NCBI GenBank assembly: GCA_013368325.1
Contig: JAACJK010000220.1
Coordinates: forward strand, 1,054,001-1,118,000
DNA: 64,000 nt
DNA from: Ephemerocybe angulata
Lineage: Eukaryota > Basidiomycota > Agaricomycetes > Agaricales > Psathyrellaceae
Direction of reading: 5' to 3'
In this document: positions 57,931 to 64,000 of the stretch, piece after piece
Numbering within the stretch: position 1 is the stretch's first letter
How the letters are laid out: every line of letters begins with the position of its first letter
Made by a program: the position numbers and the translations under genes
The notes under the pieces: model-generated
What the model was told of the DNA's origin: nothing
Database searches by the model: none
The model's input: only the letters and a program-made list of their open reading frames with translations

Positions 57931-60514
57931 CTAATCAATTCTAACAGGATTGAGCCCCTTAAAAGTCCAATTGAGTTCCATGAAAGTACCAGAGACAGAA
58001 AGGTCATGACCCTTCGAGCACTCCTTTAAATCGCCTTCCACGTACCGCGACGTGTTATACGGAGCCCTGAAGTTCCCGCCAGCAAACGTTATTTTAGCGC
58101 ATTCGACGCAGTACGGCCCCAGTTTCTTGACCTGGTTCACCTGCTTCCAACTACGGCTGACATCTTCTTTTTTGTATGCCTTTGCAAGCGAATCAGCATC
58201 AACTGCTTCCCATGCGCGTGAGACATTATCCTCATCGCCTGAGTGCTTCGCAAAGTCATGTAAAATCTGGGGAGGAATCCATTAGTTGCCGGGGTGTATA
58301 ATGAAAGGACTAGGCACGCACAGCAGAGCGCCATCCCATAACAAGCCGCGGGGCTGCCCCCTTCTTGCTCCGACATCTCAGACACTCGATGCGCTGGTTG
58401 GCCTTATCCAGCTCTTCCCAAGTCACTACATTGGGATCATGACCGAGCGCCGCGATAATAACAGTGGCAGTGGTAGACGCCTCTTCATCGAACTGAACCT
58501 GGTCCCCGCCCTCGTTCCAGGGTGCCCCTGGCCCGTCCACCGGGATATCGTCCTCCTCACCTGCGGGCTGCGACTTTTTCGCTGCAGAACGCGCATGCTT
58601 TTGGAACAGGCAGGGGTGTGATAGCACGGCGGGGTAGACGAGGACTTCGGTGCACCATTGGCAGGAGAAGAGAGACGTCGCTCGCTCGAGAACAGAAAGG
58701 TCGGGTTCTTTGCCTTTCCCCCTCGAGGCTGCTTTGCCCTTATTCCTCCCTCGTGGCGACACAGATGGAAGCAGGGCGAGCAGTAGAGAATCGGCATCCT
58801 CCTTCCAAGCTTTCAGAGCGCCGGGAATGTCATCCAGATGCTCCATCACCTCGGTCGCGGTGAGCTCCTTCTCAGAGGGAGTGTCGTACACGAGTGTTCG
58901 GAAGGGCTCCAATCTCGCAAGCTGCTGGTTGAGCGGAGCAGTGCGTTCAGTATGGCGGTTATGCGAGATGTAGTAGTCGAAGACTCCGCTGACGGTCAAG
59001 GTGCGCTTATCGAGAAGTAGTTTGCGCTGGTCGTTCTCGTAGGTCTTGCGCAGCTCAATGAGAGTGTCAACAAGAAGTGGCCGTATCCTGTCCCATTCTG
59101 CCCAGTGCCAATAGTCCCGTAAGCAAGAATGGTATTGTTTTGATACACCGAGGCCCAACACACCTTTGTCCGTGAGCGGCTTCTTTCCCGTTATTCCTGG
59201 CAAGGTCGCTATGGCCCTATATGAATAGCGCAAACGGTCTAAGACGTCTCCATATCCTGTGACAGTTTGAGAAGGCTAGAACTACATCGAGATGCATAGA
59301 ACATACCGAGGCCGCGAAGCTTGCCAACAATCCTGTTGAGCGGTACCAAATCAGTTAAAACATAGTCAATAGGATTCGGGAGGCGCACATATCCTGCCTG
59401 GTCGACTGAATGTCGGCAGCGTTCCTCCTCTTTGCATTGCTTAGCGCCCATTCCCATTGTCGAGCATGATACCCAAACTGACGCAAAGGGAGTGAGATAA
59501 AGAAAATGGACAAGACAAACAACACTCCGACAACACTCACACTTGCTCTCTTCGTGAGCCGTTCTTGAGCCCGTTTTTCATACTCGGCTCGTTTAGATGT
59601 GTCGGAGAGGTCGAGCTCAACTTCTTGGAGCTTGATTTCGTAGTCTCGCCGTAAGAAAAGATTGGTTTGCCCTATGGGGGGGGGTTGAGCATAGAACCCA
59701 CATTCACACAGCTCAGAGCAGTGGATACTTACACCGTCGCTTCGACTGCTGATCATATCGTTTCACATAGTCAGAAAGTGTCACTCTTCGGAGGAGTTTG
59801 ACCGTTTCTTGATCAACGTGTGTCAGGGAAATAAATCTGAAAAAGTGTGATTAAGGTAAGTTAGACGCCGCGGTCCTAGTGTCAGAAAGCGACTCACTCT
59901 GTCTCTATGCAACTCTCGCAATAGCGCACATAGCACTTCATTGATGTTGTAAGCCGTTTCTTCGCGTCGCATTCCTGGTAACCCTTCAGAAATGCATCTT
60001 AGTAGGAAGGGACAAGGGACAAACAAAACAGGTGTCGCCGAACAATAGGTTGGCATATTGAGGAAAGTTTAAGTCATCCGGGCAAGGAGGTGGGGCTGGA
60101 GAGAAGGAAGAGAAAGCCTACTCCATATCTCAGCGTCATATTCCTGACGGTCACTTGATACCGAATACTCACTGATTCCCATACACGAAAGGTCAAGGAC
60201 CGGTCCAGCAACAGTGCACGCATGGCTTTGTTCGAGCGTGACATATTCAGCAAGTCGACAGGGTATAGGTACTGGAGTATCTCCAGAATAATGTCGAGTG
60301 GCATTTCGACGACCATCTTCAGGTGGCCACGCCTCCCTTTGACTCTCGCCCAAGATACCTGGGGTTTAGCATTGGGTGCCGAGGTTTCAGCAGCCGTCTT
60401 TTGCTTCTTGCGTGAGGTTCTGGAGTGAGGAGCACCATGCGTAGTGGCTTTCGGCTTAATTTCAGCGGCTCTGAGCTCTTTCTCGCGTAGTCGTGCAGAT
60501 GAGCGTCCGGACAT
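57931..60514 (-). CDS. F-box protein with Cys-pair region, tandem copy 2
   Basis: A multi-exon gene starting MSGRSSARLREKELRAAEIK. Its F-box reads GRRGHLKMVVEMPLDIILEI, LQYLYPVDLLNMSRSNKAMR. The middle carries IATLPGITGKKPLTDKGV and LEPFRTLVYDTPSEKELTAT. Cys pairs are at LFSCQWCTEVLVYPAVLSHP, IECLRCRSKKGAAPRLVMGW and GPYCVECAKITFAGGNFR, and the stop follows LNPVRID. It is collinear with copy 1, hence a tandem duplication. Function unknown; a substrate adaptor role is inferred from the F-box. The Cys positions shared by both copies suggest bound zinc. Confidence 0.78.
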
Positions 60515-60966
60515 GGTGGTAAAGATGCAAGCCACTCGAAGCGCCGTTGGGTATTTAAGTGACACCCAATTGCCTCCGCGCCGCCATCACGCGCCGCCAG
60601 CAAGGCGCATCACGATACCCATGACGTTTCGCGGTACCGCCCGGTACCGCGGACATCCCGACGAAGTGGGCAGGCGATAACTGACTTTCTCTTCCCAGTC
60701 ACACTGTGGGAGCCTGAATAAAGAATTTCATCGTTGTGACCGTCCTGTTTGGCTTTCAACCAAATAGTAATACATATGCTGGCGAGCTCCAATTCATTCC
60801 GGAACATTGAACAGTGACAGGGGCATCAATCATACGATAGTTATGCTTTTCCCCGCGAGCGACCTTTCTCTTCCACCATATTCCACTCATAATAACTAAC
60901 GGAGAAGGTGAGCCCTCACGAGGTTGAATCAAAGTATCAAAACTCAAGTATTCCCAAACAACAAGC
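60515..60966. other. Divergent intergenic region
   Basis: About 450 bp between divergent start codons of two F-box genes. No additional gene is seen. Confidence 0.45.
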
Positions 60967-62718
60967 ATGCCTGTGCCAGCCCAGTCTGTCGGAAACCCCC
61001 ACGTTTCTGCAAGTCGCCAGAGGCTAGTTGTTCGGATGCGAGAAGTGGAGGAGGACCTTCAAAACCTCAAGAGGAGCTACAACGCCCTCTCTGCTACCAA
61101 TAGCATCCCCCCAGAGATCCTTTCCAACATCTTCATCATCCACAACGCGTCTATCATCCAGACATATCCAGCTACGACGTTTCAAAGAGAAGCCTTCTCC
61201 TGGATCTACGTTGCACATGTCTGTCACCATTGGAGGGAAGTGGCTCTCAACTGCGGAGCTCTTTGGTCCAATCTTCTGTTCCTCAAACCCTCTCTCACGG
61301 AAACCATGCTCACTCGCTCGAAAAACTCACCGTTGACCGTCAAACTTTTGGGCCACAACAACCCCATATTTGAACCCTCGTTATCGAAGATACTCTCGCA
61401 AACACATCGCCTACGTTCCGTCAATCTGTCCGGCAATGTTAAGGATACCCTCCTTTCCAACGCTTCTGGCAGCGCACCTCTCCTCGAGGAATTGACGTTG
61501 GCGGCCTTCGGCAACCTCTCCAGCAAGATACCAATGGCCTTTTTGCAAGGGGGTGCCCCGTCGCTCAAGGCAATCAACCTCAAAGGGATCGAAATCCCAT
61601 TTTGGGGATCTCTACCCCTAGGCCCAAATCTAACGCATCTTCGGTTGGATCTTAAGGGCCTTCAACATGCCCACAGACCCTCTGCGTCGGCTTTCATGAA
61701 GTCGTTGGAAGAGTTGCCATTACTCCAACTCCTCTCCCTCTCTGGTTCGCTCCCCATCGATACATACCCAAAGTGGACCTCCACAAGTTCTCCCCCGATA
61801 TTTCGAAACCTCCGCGACTTGTTTATTGATGATACCTTCTCCGCCCTCAGCCAATTCGTTCAAGCTGAAGCTATCAAGATTCCGAAAACTGCGACGGTAG
61901 CGATCACGTTGGACTACTCGTTTCAAAACCCTGAGGCGATCGGGCGCTTTCTCCTCGAACTCAGGGAAAGATGGGAAGGGTTAGAAGCTCCAATTCCAGG
62001 ACTTGCAATCTTCAAGACGTTCGAGCCTGGACACCTACATGACGACGACTTCGGTTTCAACATCTACTTGGACCCAAGTTCCGACATTTTCCGCCGCGAC
62101 AGACCTGACTTCATTTTCAACTTCAGTAATACGACGGACACCTTGACGTGCGGAGAGGTTTTCAAGGCCTTCGTAGAGGAGTTGGATCTCTCCCATGTCC
62201 AAACACTGAGAATTTCGGAGGGAATGTCGCCTCTAACCGCCAACGAGTGGAGGATGGCGTGCACCGATTTGAAAGCCCTCAAAACCATCATCTTTGAAAC
62301 TTCGGACGTCAGCGATTTCCTGGGCCAGCTGGGAAAGGTGCCAACAAACATCGACTCTACCATACCCGTCACTGCCCCCTTCCCATCCTTGTCAAAACTT
62401 GTCTTTCATTGTCTCAACTTCCTGCAATACTTCCCCACTGGGTCGCATTTCACATCTGCCCTCATCCCTGCCCTAAAACGCCAACAAGAGGCATCACCCC
62501 TTTCTGTAAAACTGGAAATCCTTGCATGCAATGGCTTCAACCACACACAGCACAAGAAAGTATGTGAATCTCTCCCAAATCTTGCCTTCCTGTGGGATAA
62601 CTATGAGGATAATTGTGATGACGACGATGACGATGATGAAGGTGAGGGAGAGTGGGAAGACGAAGATGACGGTGACAGTGACATCGAGGACGATAGCGAG
62701 GAGGAGGACGAGGCTTAG
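60967..62718 (+). CDS. F-box protein with C-terminal repeat region (copy 4)
   Basis: A single exon of 583 residues, same architecture as the genes at 21.0 and 25.3 kb. A helical N terminus (RMREVEEDLQNLKRSYNALS) is followed by an F-box (TNSIPPEILSNIFIIHNASI ... WIYVAHVCHHWREVALNCGA) and an LRR-like body (LLEELTLAAF, LKAINLKGIE, LQLLSLSGSL). The tail of about 35 residues is almost purely acidic (Asp/Glu runs, about 62616-62715). An SCF adaptor role is likely; the target is unknown. It is more diverged from the 21-27 kb group than copies 1 and 3 are from each other. Confidence 0.87.
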   Translation: MPVPAQSVGNPHVSASRQRLVVRMREVEEDLQNLKRSYNALSATNSIPPEILSNIFIIHNASIIQTYPATTFQREAFSWIYVAHVCHHWREVALNCGALWSNLLFLKPSLTETMLTRSKNSPLTVKLLGHNNPIFEPSLSKILSQTHRLRSVNLSGNVKDTLLSNASGSAPLLEELTLAAFGNLSSKIPMAFLQGGAPSLKAINLKGIEIPFWGSLPLGPNLTHLRLDLKGLQHAHRPSASAFMKSLEELPLLQLLSLSGSLPIDTYPKWTSTSSPPIFRNLRDLFIDDTFSALSQFVQAEAIKIPKTATVAITLDYSFQNPEAIGRFLLELRERWEGLEAPIPGLAIFKTFEPGHLHDDDFGFNIYLDPSSDIFRRDRPDFIFNFSNTTDTLTCGEVFKAFVEELDLSHVQTLRISEGMSPLTANEWRMACTDLKALKTIIFETSDVSDFLGQLGKVPTNIDSTIPVTAPFPSLSKLVFHCLNFLQYFPTGSHFTSALIPALKRQQEASPLSVKLEILACNGFNHTQHKKVCESLPNLAFLWDNYEDNCDDDDDDDEGEGEWEDEDDGDSDIEDDSEEEDEA

Positions 62719-62838
62719 AGCTTAGAGATTGGAGGCTGTTTAAACATATTTCCATTGACTATATTGGAGCTTGAAACTTCAACGGAAGAGCAGACTGTCT
62801 GGTGGACCTATTTGACTTGTATTTGACACATCAATTGT

Positions 62839-64000
62839 TTATCGCGTAGCCCTATATGCCTTCATAATCTGGACAAGCACCCAGCAATTCCCCATAACGT
62901 ATATCAACCCTCTAACCCAAAGGCTAAAGTACACATTCTCCCCCAAGAACTCAAGCTTATAAGCTTCGCTGAGCCAGAGGCCCTGGGTTGCCGCCCATAC
63001 GACAATGCAGGAGAAGGCTCGTCTCCACGACATGCTAAGCTCTGGGAGTAGCAATGGGAGAAGAAGAAGGTACCACAGGAAGTACTAGTGATGAATGTTC
63101 AATTAGCTTCACGGCGAAAGAAGGGAAGGTGAAGGGGCACTAACTTGCGATGTGCAGACCTTATTGAACACAACAAAGACAACCGTCTGGACGAACCAGG
63201 CGAAGACAAGGTCTCGTTTTGTTCTGCCGAACGCCAACCCTGTCCCAAGGGCCAATCCCATTTGCGGGACAAAGCTCGTCAGTGGCGAGCGGATGAGTTC
63301 GTTCCACCAGGGTAAAGGGACGGCTTCTGCGGTAGGAGGCGACGACGACGGGTATATGAGATACGTGAGGTAGAAGTAGGGCGAGAAGTTGTGTCGATGG
63401 TCCAGCCTGTGTACGTGGTATAGATAGGATTCGAAGAGGAATGGATAGCCCCAACTGTTGACACAAAGTTTCATCAGTTTTGTAGGTCAAAAGACACGGT
63501 GCAGAGTACCCACATCGCGTAGCATAAAGCCCCTAGCAACACAAATGTAGAAGCGCTGACGATTCCGAACCGAATTGTCTTCGGGTTCACAAGCGTCGCA
63601 ATGCGTCCCATCTTCGCTCTCTCCCTTGAGGAATAAGAGGTTGCCGTGATGACCCCCAGCAAGCTGACACCGTAGACCACAGGGTATATTTTCCAGTGCG
63701 TGCTAAGCCCCAGCAAAACCCCGGCCCAATCCCAATTCTCGTTCATCGCCGCATACAGCGTCGCCAACACAAACAGCGAGAGAACACTCTCCGAGGACCC
63801 TCTTGTCGAGATGGAGAATACTAGAGGGTTCAGAAGGTGCACCGCGCTGTAAATGGTGGCCATCCGCTCCCTCCTCTCTTCCAAGTAAGGATTGAGTTTC
63901 CTGCGCTTGCCAGCACCAGAGCCCGATGACGACGACTCCCCAGGCGACTGGTCGGCCTCAGGGATGATTTCGGTCAAGAGCATGCGGTATATCAGCCACC
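62839..64000 (-). CDS. GPI14: GPI mannosyltransferase I, PIG-M/GPI14 (N terminus beyond right edge)
   Basis: The C-terminal two thirds are present, continuing past the right edge (frame opens with WLIYRMLLTE). Segments match PIG-M: NPLVFSISTRGSSESVLSLF, GLSTHWKIYPVVYGVSLLG, then after an intron IWGYPFLFESYLYHVHRLDH with RHNFSPYFYLTYL, and KVCTSQYFLWYLLLLPLLLP. It ends MKAYRATR. Several membrane segments are visible. The enzyme adds the first mannose to GPI precursors in the ER lumen (GT-C fold, family GT50). The catalytic Asp motif lies in the missing N terminus, so completeness cannot be judged. Confidence 0.92.

Overview
The window is nuclear DNA of a filamentous basidiomycete, most likely an agaricomycete. 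Genes on both strands carry many short GT-AG introns of about 50-65 nt. Conserved eukaryotic housekeeping genes are interspersed with families typical of mushroom-forming fungi: a KDZ transposase, large F-box proteins, and short cupredoxin-like surface proteins with Ser/Thr-rich tails. I cannot name the species from sequence alone.

Layout. (1) 1-6.3 kb: the 3' half of a Ty1/copia retrotransposon with its 3' LTR, ending a few bases before a spliced KDZ transposase gene. (2) 7.3-12.2 kb: a tandem cluster of four cupredoxin paralogues, two intact and two decayed. (3) 12.7-20.6 kb: mitoribosomal mS38/COX24, the pre-mRNA 3'-end factor CLP1, and an allantoate-permease-type MFS transporter. (4) 21-27 kb: three large, mostly single-exon F-box genes, with a near-perfect 51-nt palindrome before the third. 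(5) 27.4-33.4 kb: an orphan gene, a fungal protein with an apparently degenerate retropepsin-like domain, UBC9 and SNU13. (6) 33.6-41.2 kb: a segmental duplication of a gamma-glutamylcyclotransferase-like gene plus the 3' end of UTP21, with reciprocal decay of the copies and an AIM9-like gene between them. (7) 41.3-42.4 kb: the signal-recognition-particle receptor beta subunit. (8) 42.6-45.1 kb: a tandem array of tiny spliced modules on the minus strand, the least explained locus here. (9) 46.2-49.99 kb: proteasome subunit PRE2 diverging from an F-box-like gene with a duplicated terminal exon. (10) 51.2-54.4 kb: an OPT oligopeptide transporter. (11) 54.9-60.5 kb: two tandem F-box paralogues with extra Cys pairs. 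(12) 61-62.7 kb: a fourth F-box gene of the 21-27 kb type. (13) 62.8-64 kb: the C-terminal part of the GPI mannosyltransferase PIG-M/GPI14.

The genes do not form one pathway. The housekeeping genes (SUMO conjugation, snRNP and ribosome biogenesis, mRNA 3' processing, proteasome, ER targeting, GPI synthesis) appear independently placed. The accessory part is dominated by local duplication: cupredoxins, F-box genes, the cyclotransferase/UTP21 block, a single terminal exon, and the mini-exon array. A short motif, (T/A)AGCGCCC, recurs across introns and intergenic DNA on both strands. Exon boundaries were placed by eye from splice sites, reading phase and family knowledge. No alignment or database search was run.
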